This document shows, in pieces, positions 8,643 through 16,307 of a stretch of 64,000 bases of DNA. A program made the translations under genes and the position numbers. The number at the start of each line of letters is the position of its first letter. Positions within the stretch are counted from its first letter, which is position 1. The notes under the pieces were generated by a model. It did no database searches. It saw nothing but the letters and a program-made list of their open reading frames with translations, and was not told the DNA's origin. The DNA lies in NCBI RefSeq assembly GCF_004681975.1, contig NZ_SMLK01000006.1, positions 207,063-271,062 of the forward strand. Direction: 5' to 3'. The DNA is from Ramlibacter humi (GTDB taxonomy: Bacteria > Pseudomonadota > Gammaproteobacteria > Burkholderiales > Burkholderiaceae_C).

Positions 8643-9064
8643 TGCGCCGCCAGGTCCTGGCGCTGCTGCTCGCGCTGCCGCTGGCCGCCGCGCACGCGCA
8701 GGGCGCGGCGCCCGCCGATTGCCCGAAGGCGGCCGACGTCACGCCGCGCCATTTGGTGGGCCTGTGGCGCGCCGAGTTCGCCGACGGCGGTGCCGGCGCC
8801 ACGCTGCTGCTGGAACCGCACAAGGAATACGCGCAAAGCCTGTCCGGCGAGATCAACCGCAACGGCGAGAAATCGCGCGTCGCGGCCGACCTGGAAGACG
8901 GCGCCTTCACGCTGGAGGAATCGGCCGACGGCCGGCGCATCAGCGCCACCTGGCTGGGCGACCTGGTCGAAGGTTCGTGCGGGCGCGAGATCCGCGGCCA
9001 GTGGAAGCCCGAAGGCGGCGGTCAAGAACGTAACTTCGTGCTCAGGCGGGTGCAGGGCTGGTAG
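8642..9064 (+). CDS. Secreted hypothetical protein
   Basis: This 140-aa protein has a clear signal peptide (MRRQVLALLLALPLAAAHA, cleavage after AHA). The mature part is small, acidic-to-neutral and probably beta-rich, with two cysteines (in ADCPKA and GSCGRE) that could pair in the periplasm. The pattern GLWRAEF...ATWLGD...GQWKP resembles lipocalin-like or copper-resistance-type small beta barrels, but I do not recognise a family. Its start overlaps the rep stop by 3 bp, and pldA follows 18 bp later, so the three are probably one transcript. Confidence 0.75.
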   Translation: MRRQVLALLLALPLAAAHAQGAAPADCPKAADVTPRHLVGLWRAEFADGGAGATLLLEPHKEYAQSLSGEINRNGEKSRVAADLEDGAFTLEESADGRRISATWLGDLVEGSCGREIRGQWKPEGGGQERNFVLRRVQGW

Positions 9065-9082
9065 CACGGCTACCATCAACCG

Positions 9083-10228
9083 GTGCCTTTTCCGAGACGA
9101 CTCTCCCGCTCCCTTTTCGCTGCCGCACTGCTCACAAGCGCAGGCGCGCTGCACGCGCAGACCGACCCGTGGCAAGCCTGCACGGCGCTGGACGATCCCC
9201 AAGCACGCCTCGCCTGCTACGACCGATGGGCGGCCGCGCAACGTGAAGCCGCCCAGCAGGCGGCTTCACCCGCCACGCCATCGGCTGCGCCTCCCGTGGA
9301 TGCCGGCGCGGCCAAGGCCGTGCGCGAAGCGCTGGCGGCCACGCGCGGCGGCGGCCTGCGGCTGACGCGCAAGCAGGGTTGCCACAACCCCGAGCTCACG
9401 GGCCTGTCGGCCGCGTGGGAGCTGGAGGACACCAGCGACTGCGGCACCTTCGGCCTGCGCGGCTACCGCCCGACCAGCATCGCCGTCGTCGCGTCCGACT
9501 CGGTGAACAAGCAGCCGACGTCACCCAACCCGCTCAACAACGCCGCCGCCCCGCAGCCGTACCGCAACACCGAGACGCGGTTGCAGCTGTCGGTGCGCAC
9601 CAAGCTCGCCACCGGATTGCTGCCCGTGCGCGACCCGACGCTGAACGACTCGCTGTGGTTCGGCTACACGCAGCAGTCGTACTGGCAGCTGTTCACGCCG
9701 GCGATCTCGCGGCCGTTCCGCAGCACCGACCACGAGCCGGAGCTTTTCTACCTGTACCCGCTGCAGGCGGCCGACGCCTCGCGCTGGCGGCTGCGCTTCG
9801 GCGGTATCGGCATCTCGCACCAGTCCAACGGCCAGTCGCTGCCGCTGTCGCGAAGCTGGAACCGCGTGTACCTGATGGCGGGCGCCGAACGCGGCGACGT
9901 GGTGGTGCAGGCGCGCGTGTGGCAGCGCATCCACGAAAGCGCCGCGAACGACGACAACCCGAACATCTCTTCGTTCATCGGGCGCGCGGAAGGCGTGGTG
10001 AACTGGCGCGCCAACCTGGACAACCAGCTGCGGCTGACCGTGCGGCACAACCTGCAGCGTGACGCGCGCGGATCGGTGCGGCTGGAGTGGTTCCACACGC
10101 TGGCCGGCAGCGGCGGCGAAGGCCTGCAGCTGCACACGCAGCTGTTCAGCGGCTACGGCGACAGCCTGCTGGACTACAACCGGCGCCGCACCATGCTGAG
10201 CATCGGGCTGAGCCTGTCCGACTGGTGA
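9083..10228 (+). CDS. pldA: Outer membrane phospholipase A
   Basis: This 381-aa outer-membrane beta-barrel lipase starts at GTG. A signal peptide ends near ALHA|Q (25). A short Cys-containing region (QACTALDDPQARLACYDRW) and an Ala/Pro linker precede the barrel. The OMPLA catalytic triad is present with canonical spacing: H246 and S248 in GISHQSNG, then N260 in SRSWNRVYL. The protein ends in an aromatic residue (W), as barrel proteins do. It hydrolyses misplaced outer-leaflet phospholipids. The CYD region resembles the N-terminal motif seen in other Burkholderiales PldA-like proteins. Confidence 0.93.
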   Translation: MPFPRRLSRSLFAAALLTSAGALHAQTDPWQACTALDDPQARLACYDRWAAAQREAAQQAASPATPSAAPPVDAGAAKAVREALAATRGGGLRLTRKQGCHNPELTGLSAAWELEDTSDCGTFGLRGYRPTSIAVVASDSVNKQPTSPNPLNNAAAPQPYRNTETRLQLSVRTKLATGLLPVRDPTLNDSLWFGYTQQSYWQLFTPAISRPFRSTDHEPELFYLYPLQAADASRWRLRFGGIGISHQSNGQSLPLSRSWNRVYLMAGAERGDVVVQARVWQRIHESAANDDNPNISSFIGRAEGVVNWRANLDNQLRLTVRHNLQRDARGSVRLEWFHTLAGSGGEGLQLHTQLFSGYGDSLLDYNRRRTMLSIGLSLSDW

Positions 10229-10231
10229 TCG

Positions 10232-10738
10232 TCAGCCGGGCTCGCCAGTGGCCGCATCGCCCATGCCGATGCGGCCGCCCCGCAGGATGCGCGCGGTGAC
10301 GCCGCCGTGCCCGCGCAGCGCGTTGTAGGCGCCCTCGCCCAGGCGGTCTTCCATCTTGGAGCAGGGCTCGCATGGACCGGTGATCTCCAGCAGCACCTCG
10401 GCGCCGATGCGCAAGCGCAGCGGACGGTCCGCGAACAGCGATTTCGCGGCGAGCAGGTTGAGGCCCGACACCACCAGGTTGCGGCGCAGCTCGCCCGCAT
10501 CGACTTCGCGCCTCAGCAGCGCGGCCACCACCGGCAAGTGCTCGGCCTGGAACAGCGTGACCTGCCGCCTGCTGCCGCCGCGGCCGGCCGCCGTGCGGTC
10601 GCCATCGATGCCGCGGCCCGCGATGGCGATGGCCGCGGACGGGCGCAGCACAGGCTGGCCGCGGGCGGGTCGCAGGTAGATCGCTTCCACCCGGCCGGCG
10701 GCCGGGAAGCGCGAAGACAGCTCGCGCAGGTCGCTCAC
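10232..10738 (-). CDS. MOSC domain-containing protein
   Basis: This is a 168-aa stand-alone MOSC (Mo-cofactor sulfurase C-terminal) domain. Features seen are GIDGDR, a [10 protein letters not shown] segment, R86-N87-LVVSG, and the conserved cysteine region [10 protein letters not shown]. YiiM-like members handle molybdenum-cofactor-linked N-hydroxylated substrates, but the specific reaction is not shown here. The GTG start at 10738 overlaps the upstream monooxygenase stop (GTGA), so the two are coupled. It converges on pldA with a 3-bp gap. Confidence 0.88.
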   Translation of the reverse strand: MSDLRELSSRFPAAGRVEAIYLRPARGQPVLRPSAAIAIAGRGIDGDRTAAGRGGSRRQVTLFQAEHLPVVAALLRREVDAGELRRNLVVSGLNLLAAKSLFADRPLRLRIGAEVLLEITGPCEPCSKMEDRLGEGAYNALRGHGGVTARILRGGRIGMGDAATGEPG

Positions 10739-11976
10739 TGAACCGGAGGATGCGGCGCGACGCGCACGCGTTCGGGCCGCACGCCGATGCCCACCAGGCG
10801 CGCCGGCAGGCGGCGCAGCAAAGGCAGCCGCTGCAGCAGCCTGACGCCGAGCGGCGGCGTCGCATGTTCGCCGGCCGGGCGCGCCAGCAGCGGCGACAGC
10901 AGCGAGTTCTGCACCGCGACCTGCGCGCGCTGCGTGACGCGCGCGGGCCACTGGCGGCGCTTCTGCACCGCTTCCAGGTCGCTGGCGCGCAAGCGCCCTT
11001 CGCGCAGCGGCACCGCGAGGAGGTTGGCCGCGGCCACCGCGTCCTGGATGGCGAGGTTGATGCCCACGCCGCCCACCGGCGACATCGCATGCGCGGCGTC
11101 GCCGATGCACAGCAGCCCCTCGCGCCACCAGCGCGGCAGGTCGGTGATCTGCACGCTGAGCAGCCTGATGTCGTCCCAGCTTTGCAGCGCCGCCAGTTGC
11201 GGCGCCAGGTAGGGCGCGATGGCGGCGACGCGGTCGCGGAAATGCGCCAGGCCCTGGGCCCGCAGCGTCTCCAGCGAGCCTTTCGGGATGACGTACGCGC
11301 ATTGCCAGTAAGTGCCGCGGCCCAGCATCACCAGCATCGCGCCCGGCCGCAGGATGCCGCCGGTGCGCGCGGGATGCGCCTGCGCATCGCGTTCCAGGCG
11401 GAACCAGAGCACGTCGATGGGCGCGCCGACTTCGGTGATGGGCAAGCCGGCGCTTTCGCGGATGGTGGTGTGGCGGCCGTCCGCGCCCACGACCAGGTCC
11501 GCGCGGATGTGCCAGGCGCGCTCGCGGTTGCGCACCTGCACGCCGCGCACCGCGCCGCCTTCCTCGATCACGGCTTCCGCCTTGGTGCCCAGGAGCAGCG
11601 TGAAGTTCGGCAGCTTGCGCGCCTCGTCGGCCAGGAAGTCGAGGAAGTCCCACTGCGGCACCAGCACCAGGAAGGGCCGGGCCGCGGGCAGGTGCCGGAA
11701 GTCGGCGAGGGGGGTGATTTCGCCGAACACGTCGCCCACCAGCTCGGGCACTTCGTCGTGCGGCAGCTTCAGGAACGAGTCCAGCAGCCCCAGGTCCTGG
11801 AGCACCGTGAGCGTGGACGGATGGATGGTGTCGCCGCGGAAGTCACGCAGGAAGTCGTCGTGCTTCTCCAGCACGGTGACGCGCACGCCGGAACGCGCGA
11901 GCAGGTAGCCCAGCATCAGGCCGGCGGGTCCGCCGCCGGCGATGCAGCACTGCGTGGTGTCTTCGGGCTGGGACAT
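10735..11976 (-). CDS. FAD-dependent monooxygenase (UbiH/PHBH-like)
   Basis: This 413-aa flavoprotein has an N-terminal Rossmann GGGPAGL (14-20), the DG motif [10 protein letters not shown], and the FAD-ribose motif [24 protein letters not shown] in the middle, all hallmarks of class A aromatic hydroxylases. The segment [11 protein letters not shown] near residue 47 is shared with PHBH-like and tetracycline-modifying-like members. The substrate is unknown. It is translationally coupled to the MOSC gene, which suggests they act on the same compound class or cofactor chemistry. The C-terminus is Arg/Leu-rich and could associate with the membrane. Confidence 0.9.
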   Translation of the reverse strand: MSQPEDTTQCCIAGGGPAGLMLGYLLARSGVRVTVLEKHDDFLRDFRGDTIHPSTLTVLQDLGLLDSFLKLPHDEVPELVGDVFGEITPLADFRHLPAARPFLVLVPQWDFLDFLADEARKLPNFTLLLGTKAEAVIEEGGAVRGVQVRNRERAWHIRADLVVGADGRHTTIRESAGLPITEVGAPIDVLWFRLERDAQAHPARTGGILRPGAMLVMLGRGTYWQCAYVIPKGSLETLRAQGLAHFRDRVAAIAPYLAPQLAALQSWDDIRLLSVQITDLPRWWREGLLCIGDAAHAMSPVGGVGINLAIQDAVAAANLLAVPLREGRLRASDLEAVQKRRQWPARVTQRAQVAVQNSLLSPLLARPAGEHATPPLGVRLLQRLPLLRRLPARLVGIGVRPERVRVAPHPPVQ

Positions 11977-12022
11977 GGCCGGGCATCGTACGCCCGGCCG
12001 CGTGATCCTGCAGGGCCGCGCG

Positions 12023-12295
12023 TCAGCGGCGGATCGGCGGGCGGCGGGGCGCGCCGCCGGCGTCGGGACGCCGCTCGGGCAGGTGGCGGAACATGATGCG
12101 GCCCTTGCTCAGGTCGTAGGGCGACATCTCCAGCGTCACGTCGTCGCCGGCGATGATGCGGATGCGGTGCTTCTTCATCTTGCCGCCCGTGTAGGCCACC
12201 AGTTCGTGCCCGTTGGACAGCACCACGCGGCAGCGGGAATCGGGGAGGATTTCCTCGACCCGGCCGCGCATTTCGATCAGCTCTTCCTTGGCCAT
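12023..12295 (-). CDS. infA: Translation initiation factor IF-1, C-terminally extended
   Basis: The S1/OB-fold is complete ([19 protein letters not shown] to the [10 protein letters not shown] region), and the protein is 90 aa against about 72 for typical IF-1. The extra tail is Arg/Pro-rich ([15 protein letters not shown]). A Shine-Dalgarno AAGGA precedes the ATG. Burkholderiales usually carry a second infA within the ribosomal clusters; this isolated copy next to an RRM RNA-binding gene is probably the paralogue. IF-1 occupies the A site of the 30S subunit during initiation and can melt RNA structure. Confidence 0.95.
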   Translation of the reverse strand: MAKEELIEMRGRVEEILPDSRCRVVLSNGHELVAYTGGKMKKHRIRIIAGDDVTLEMSPYDLSKGRIMFRHLPERRPDAGGAPRRPPIRR

Positions 12296-12327
12296 GATGT
12301 TTCCTTCCGCGCGCGTTCGCGCGCATC

Positions 12328-12381
12328 AAAAAGACAAGCGCGCCGTGCCTGTCCCGGAACCCCGGGACACGACAGGCGCGC
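12328..12381 (-). terminator. Rho-independent terminator after RRM gene
   Basis: Arms GCGCGCC (12338-12344) and GGCGCGC (12375-12381), with an inner perfect stem TGTCCCGG/CCGGGACA, form a long hairpin with one internal loop. On the minus strand it is followed by a T-run (plus-strand AAAAAG near 12328-12333). It lies between the RRM gene and infA, so it should end RRM transcripts and isolate infA. Confidence 0.65.
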
Positions 12382-12412
12382 GATGTGGATGCCGGGACGG
12401 CCCGGCCGCGGA

Positions 12413-12709
12413 TCAGTAACCGCGGTTGCCGCCGAAGCCGCCGGAGCGGGGAGCACGCGGTTCCATCGGACGCGCTTCGTTGACCACCAGGTCGCGGCCG
12501 CCGAAGTTCTGGCCGTTCATGCCTTCGATCGCGGCACGCGCTTCTTCGGCGCTGCCCATCTCCACGAAGCCGAAGCCCTTGGAGCGGCCGCTGTCGCGGT
12601 CCATCATGACCTTGGCGCTGGTGATGGAGCCGAACTGGCTGAACGCCTGCTCCATGTCGGAATCGCGGAACGAGTAGGGCAGGTTGCCCACGTAAAGTTT
12701 GTTGCCCAT
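12413..12709 (-). CDS. RRM-type RNA-binding protein
   Basis: This 98-aa protein is a single RNA recognition motif, with RNP2 LYVGNLPY (5-12) and RNP1 KGFGFVEM, followed by a Gly-rich tail (SGGFGGNRGY). Such short bacterial/cyanobacterial-type RRM proteins are cold-induced RNA chaperones in several lineages. The ATG at 12709 has a strong GGAGG just upstream, which fixes this start over an in-frame one at 12781. A long upstream gap to 12898 fits a regulated 5' UTR, but no cold-box-like structure was assigned. Confidence 0.95.
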   Translation of the reverse strand: MGNKLYVGNLPYSFRDSDMEQAFSQFGSITSAKVMMDRDSGRSKGFGFVEMGSAEEARAAIEGMNGQNFGGRDLVVNEARPMEPRAPRSGGFGGNRGY

Positions 12710-12872
12710 GAGGCCTCCAGAGTGAACGAGTTGACCGCGATGGGAGCCTGTGCGATCAAAAACCCTGGAAAAGCGGGGCATCCGGAAACACGTACTGACT
12801 AGTCACCGCGAGGTGTGCACCCACGAGGGATGCAACCCGCATTATCCACCGAGACGGGCCCCCGTGCCCACC

Positions 12873-12896
12873 GCCGGTGCAATTAACCGCACCGGC
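12873..12896 (-). terminator. Hairpin terminator candidate after small orphan gene
   Basis: A perfect 8-bp stem, GCCGGTGC (12873-12880) with GCACCGGC (12889-12896), encloses the loop AATTAACC. It begins 3 bp past the stop of the 78-aa gene, transcribed leftward. There is no T-run, so termination is plausible but not certain. Confidence 0.45.
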
Positions 12897-12898
12897 CG

Positions 12899-13135
12899 TC
12901 AGGCTGCGGGCTTGGCGTCCATCACCTGGGCCCAGCGGGACCAGGCGGCATCGGTCTGCTCACGGGCGCTCAGCCATTGCTCCAGTTCAGGCGTGTTTTT
13001 CGCGCGCTCGGCGTCGCCGGCGGCGACGGCTTCGGCATGGACCGAATCGAAACGGCGTTCGGCGGCGGCTTCGAGCGATTCCATGTGCAGCGCCGCAGAT
13101 TCAACGAGGGCCAGTTCTTCCATCCATTCCTTCAT
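12899..13135 (-). CDS. Small acidic hypothetical protein
   Basis: This 78-aa protein has no cysteine, no signal peptide and no membrane segment. It is predicted helical and acidic, starting MKEWMEELALVESAA and ending RWAQVMDAKPAA. The ATG at 13135 follows an AAAGGGA ribosome-binding site, which favours it over a longer in-frame start at 13204. I do not recognise the family. It is the next gene leftward of exonuclease III, 72 bp away, and may be co-transcribed with it. Confidence 0.7.
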   Translation of the reverse strand: MKEWMEELALVESAALHMESLEAAAERRFDSVHAEAVAAGDAERAKNTPELEQWLSAREQTDAAWSRWAQVMDAKPAA

Positions 13136-13207
13136 CGACTGTCCCTTTCCAAACGACCGAGTATGGCAGCCACGGCGTTTTCGCGGCGGCCCAGCCGCGA
13201 ACAACCG

Positions 13208-13999
13208 TCAAAGCGTCAGGTCATAGTCAACGCTGATCGGCGCGTGGTCGGAGAACTTCTCGGCCTTGTAGATCGCTTCGCGCCGGGCTTGCTGCGCGAC
13301 GCCCGGCGTGGCCAGGTGGTAGTCGAGCCTCCAGCCCACGTTGTTGGCGTACGCCTGGCCGCGGTTGCTCCACCACGTGTAGCAGGTGTCCGTGGTGTCG
13401 GGCTGCAGGTGCCGGTACACGTCGACGATGCGGTGCTCGGACAAAAGCCGCGTCATCCACGCTCGTTCCTCGGGCAGGAAACCGCTGTTCTTGCGGTTGC
13501 TGCGCCAGTTCTTCAGGTCCTTTTCCTGGTGCGCGATGTTCACGTCGCCGCACAGCACGAACTCACGCTCGCCCTTCAGGCGCTGCAGGTGAGGCTCGAA
13601 CTCGCCCAGGAAGCGGAACTTGGCCTGCTGGCGCTCCTCACCGGAAGACCCGCTGGGGAAGTACGCGCTGATGACGGAAAGCTTGCGCTGCGGCGTATCG
13701 AAGCGAAGCTCGACGTAGCGCCCTTCCGCGTCGAACTCGGTAGAGCCGAAGCCCACCACCACGTCGCTGGGCTCGCGCTTGCTGTACGCGGCGACGCCCG
13801 AGTAGCCCTTCTTCTGCGCGAAATGGAAGTGGCCCTTCAGGCCCGCCAGCGATTCGAAGCGCCCGGCGACGTCATCGGCCTGGGCCTTGACCTCCTGCAC
13901 GCAAATACAATCCGGCTTCTCTTTTTCGAGCCAGGCTTCCACGCCCTTGCTGGCGGCCGAACGGATGCCGTTCAGGTTGAGGCTCGTGAGTTTGAACAA
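13208..13999 (-). CDS. xth: Exodeoxyribonuclease III
   Basis: This base-excision repair AP endonuclease / 3'-5' exonuclease is about 263 aa. The fold signatures are LNLNGIRSA at the N-terminus, the metal-binding Glu in CVQEVKAQ, the catalytic pair in GDVNIAH, the LPEERAWM segment and the terminal SDHAPISVDYDL. I set the start at TTG 13999 (MFKLTSLNLNG...), since it aligns with the E. coli Xth N-terminus and has GGGAA upstream. An ATG at 14011 adds four residues and would overlap the pyrE start codon. Confidence 0.94.
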   Translation of the reverse strand: MFKLTSLNLNGIRSAASKGVEAWLEKEKPDCICVQEVKAQADDVAGRFESLAGLKGHFHFAQKKGYSGVAAYSKREPSDVVVGFGSTEFDAEGRYVELRFDTPQRKLSVISAYFPSGSSGEERQQAKFRFLGEFEPHLQRLKGEREFVLCGDVNIAHQEKDLKNWRSNRKNSGFLPEERAWMTRLLSEHRIVDVYRHLQPDTTDTCYTWWSNRGQAYANNVGWRLDYHLATPGVAQQARREAIYKAEKFSDHAPISVDYDLTL

Positions 14000-14009
14000 G
14001 GAATTTCCC

Positions 14010-14690
14010 ATGTCGGCAGCGCTCGGCCAGGACGCCCTGGCGCAGGAGTTCGTTCAGTTCTCGGTGGAATCCGGCGTGCTGCGCTTCGGCGAGTTCAAGA
14101 CCAAGGCCGGGCGGCTGTCGCCGTACTTCTTCAACGCGGGCCTGTTCGACGATGGGGCGAAGCTCGGCCGGCTGGCGCAATTCTATGCACGCCGCATCCT
14201 CGCCTCGGCCATCCGGTTCGACATGATCTTCGGGCCCGCGTACAAGGGCATCCCGCTGGCCGCGGCCGTCGCCATCGAGCTGGCGCGTGCCGGCCGCAAC
14301 GTGCCGTACGCGTACAACCGCAAGGAAGCCAAGGACCACGGCGAGGGCGGCAACCTGGTCGGCGCGCCGGTCAAGGGCCGCGTGCTGGTCGTCGACGACG
14401 TCATGTCCGCCGGCACCGCGGCGCGCGAATCCATCGCCATCATCCAGGCCGCCGGCGCCACGCCGCACGCGGTGGCCATCGCGCTGGACCGCCAGGAAAA
14501 AGCGACCGAGAACGGCCAGGACGTCGACCACAGCGCCGTGCAGTACGTGCGGGACCAGCTGGGGCTGCAGGTGTGCGCCATCGCGAAACTGTCGGACCTG
14601 CTGGCGTACCTGCAGGCGCAGGGCGGCGCGGAACTCGGACAGCACTACGCCGGCGTGCTGGCGTACCGCGAGCGCTACGGCGTCGACTGA
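14010..14690 (+). CDS. pyrE: Orotate phosphoribosyltransferase
   Basis: This 226-aa enzyme makes OMP from orotate and PRPP in de novo pyrimidine synthesis. Motifs are FGEFKTKAGRLSPYFFN (orotate loop region), AYNRKEAKDHGEGG (flexible catalytic loop) and the PRPP motif VLVVDDVMSAGTA. An AAGGAA ribosome-binding site at 13998-14003 precedes the ATG. It is divergent from xth; the promoter region must lie inside the xth coding sequence, because no intergenic space exists. Confidence 0.97.
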   Translation: MSAALGQDALAQEFVQFSVESGVLRFGEFKTKAGRLSPYFFNAGLFDDGAKLGRLAQFYARRILASAIRFDMIFGPAYKGIPLAAAVAIELARAGRNVPYAYNRKEAKDHGEGGNLVGAPVKGRVLVVDDVMSAGTAARESIAIIQAAGATPHAVAIALDRQEKATENGQDVDHSAVQYVRDQLGLQVCAIAKLSDLLAYLQAQGGAELGQHYAGVLAYRERYGVD

Positions 14691-14804
14691 GCCGATGAGC
14701 TGGCCGGCGGCGCTTCACCGGCCCAGCTCAGCAGCATCTGCGCTGCCCCGTTGAGGCGGCAGTCTCCCTAGAATGGGCCGGTTACAGCGCCGGGAACCGG
14801 GCCC

Positions 14805-16307
14805 ATGAAACGACCTCCCTTGCCGTCCCGTTGCAGCACGGGCATTCCTGGTCTCGACGAGATCCTCCACGGCGGATTGATCCGCGACCGCCTCTACCTG
14901 CTCGAAGGCGAGCCCGGCGCGGGCAAGACCACCCTGGCCTTGCAGTACCTCCTCGCGGGGGTCGCCGAAGGGGAGAAGTGCCTCTACGTCACCTTGTCGG
15001 AGACGCAAGACGAGCTGGTGGCCAACGCCGTTTCGCACGGCTGGACGCTGGACGGCATCGAGTTCTTCGAGCTGACCTCGGACCAGCAGGTGGCCGGCGA
15101 GGACGGCGGGCTGACCATGTTCCACCCGGCCGAGATCGAGCTGAGCGAGACCACGCGCAAGGTGCTCGAAGCGGTGGAGCGCACCTCGCCCAAGCGGCTG
15201 GTGTTCGACTCGCTCTCCGAATTGCGCCTGCTGGCGCAGGATTCGCTGCGCTATCGCCGCCAGATCCTGGCGCTGAAGCAGTACTTCCACGGCCGCGGCT
15301 GCACCGTGCTGCTGCTGGACGACCGCACGGCGCACGGCGAAGACCTGCAGCTGCAAAGCATCGCGCACGGCGTGATCTCGATGTACCACACGGCCCCCGC
15401 GTACGGCGCGGCGCTGCGGCAGCTGAAGATCACCAAGTTCCGCGGCAGCGCGTTCGAGAGCGGTTTCCAGGACATCGACATCATTCGCAGCGGCGTGCAG
15501 GTCTACCCGCGGCTGGTGGCGGCCGACCACGGCGTGGAGTTCGAGCGCGAGACCGTGCCCAGTGGCGTGCAACGGCTGGACGACCTGCTGGGCGGCGGCA
15601 TCGAGCGCGGCACTTCGACGCTGCTGATCGGCCCGGCCGGCAGCGGCAAGTCCACCATCGCGCTGCAGTACGCGGCGGCGGCCGCGCGGCGCGGCGGCCA
15701 TGCCGCGATGTTCATGTTCGAGGAGGGCCGCAACCTGCTCCTCAGCCGCGCTCGCGGGCTGGGCATCGACGTTCGGGAGGGCACCGGGCCCGGCAACATC
15801 ATGATCCGCCAGCTGGATCCCGGCGAAGTGTCGCCCGGCCACTTCATCAGCCTGGTGCGCGAAGCGGTGGAGCGCAACGGCGCTCGCGTCATCGTCATCG
15901 ACAGCCTCAACGGCTACCTGAACGCGATGCCCGAGGAGCGGGCGCTGATGGTGCAGCTGCACGAGCTGCTGGCCTTCCTGAACAACTGCGGCGTCGCCAC
16001 GTTCCTGGTCGCGGCGCAGACCGGCATGCTGGGCGTGACCAAGGCCACGGTGGACACCAGCTACCTGGCCGACGCGGTGGTGCTGCTGCGCATGTTCGAG
16101 CACGCGGGCGCCATCAAAAAGGCGATCTCGGTGATGAAGAAGCGCAGCGGACGCCACGAGGAATCCATCCGCCATATCTGGTTCGACGGCCATGGCATCC
16201 ACCTGAGCGAGCCGCTGATGAACCTGCGCGGCGTGCTGGCGGGCGTGCCCGTGGAGATCGAAATGCCGTCGACCATGCCGCCGGCGCAGCGGTTGCCCGG
16301 CGGATGA
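14805..16307 (+). CDS. KaiC-family two-domain ATPase
   Basis: This 500-aa protein is a tandem of two RecA/KaiC domains. Domain 1 has Walker A GEPGAGKT (35-42) and Walker B near D135. Domain 2 has Walker A GPAGSGKS (276-283), E306/E307 and Walker B near D366. In domain 1 the paired catalytic glutamates of clock KaiC are S65/E66, while domain 2 keeps Glu-Glu. At the position of KaiC S431/T432 I read S419/Y420. It ends in a KaiC-like C-terminal segment. Its stop overlaps the start of a hybrid kinase (ATGA), implying joint function. No kaiA or kaiB is present in the window. Confidence 0.93.
   Translation: MKRPPLPSRCSTGIPGLDEILHGGLIRDRLYLLEGEPGAGKTTLALQYLLAGVAEGEKCLYVTLSETQDELVANAVSHGWTLDGIEFFELTSDQQVAGEDGGLTMFHPAEIELSETTRKVLEAVERTSPKRLVFDSLSELRLLAQDSLRYRRQILALKQYFHGRGCTVLLLDDRTAHGEDLQLQSIAHGVISMYHTAPAYGAALRQLKITKFRGSAFESGFQDIDIIRSGVQVYPRLVAADHGVEFERETVPSGVQRLDDLLGGGIERGTSTLLIGPAGSGKSTIALQYAAAAARRGGHAAMFMFEEGRNLLLSRARGLGIDVREGTGPGNIMIRQLDPGEVSPGHFISLVREAVERNGARVIVIDSLNGYLNAMPEERALMVQLHELLAFLNNCGVATFLVAAQTGMLGVTKATVDTSYLADAVVLLRMFEHAGAIKKAISVMKKRSGRHEESIRHIWFDGHGIHLSEPLMNLRGVLAGVPVEIEMPSTMPPAQRLPGG

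Noticed and set aside
14751-14774. Promoter TTGAGG plus TAGAAT before the KaiC-like gene
   Set aside because: The spacer would be only 12 bp, too short for sigma-70, and no alternative sigma pattern fits.
14805-16307. A true circadian KaiC
   Set aside because: No kaiA or kaiB in the window, and the Ser-Thr phosphorylation site reads Ser-Tyr. A clock role is not supported.
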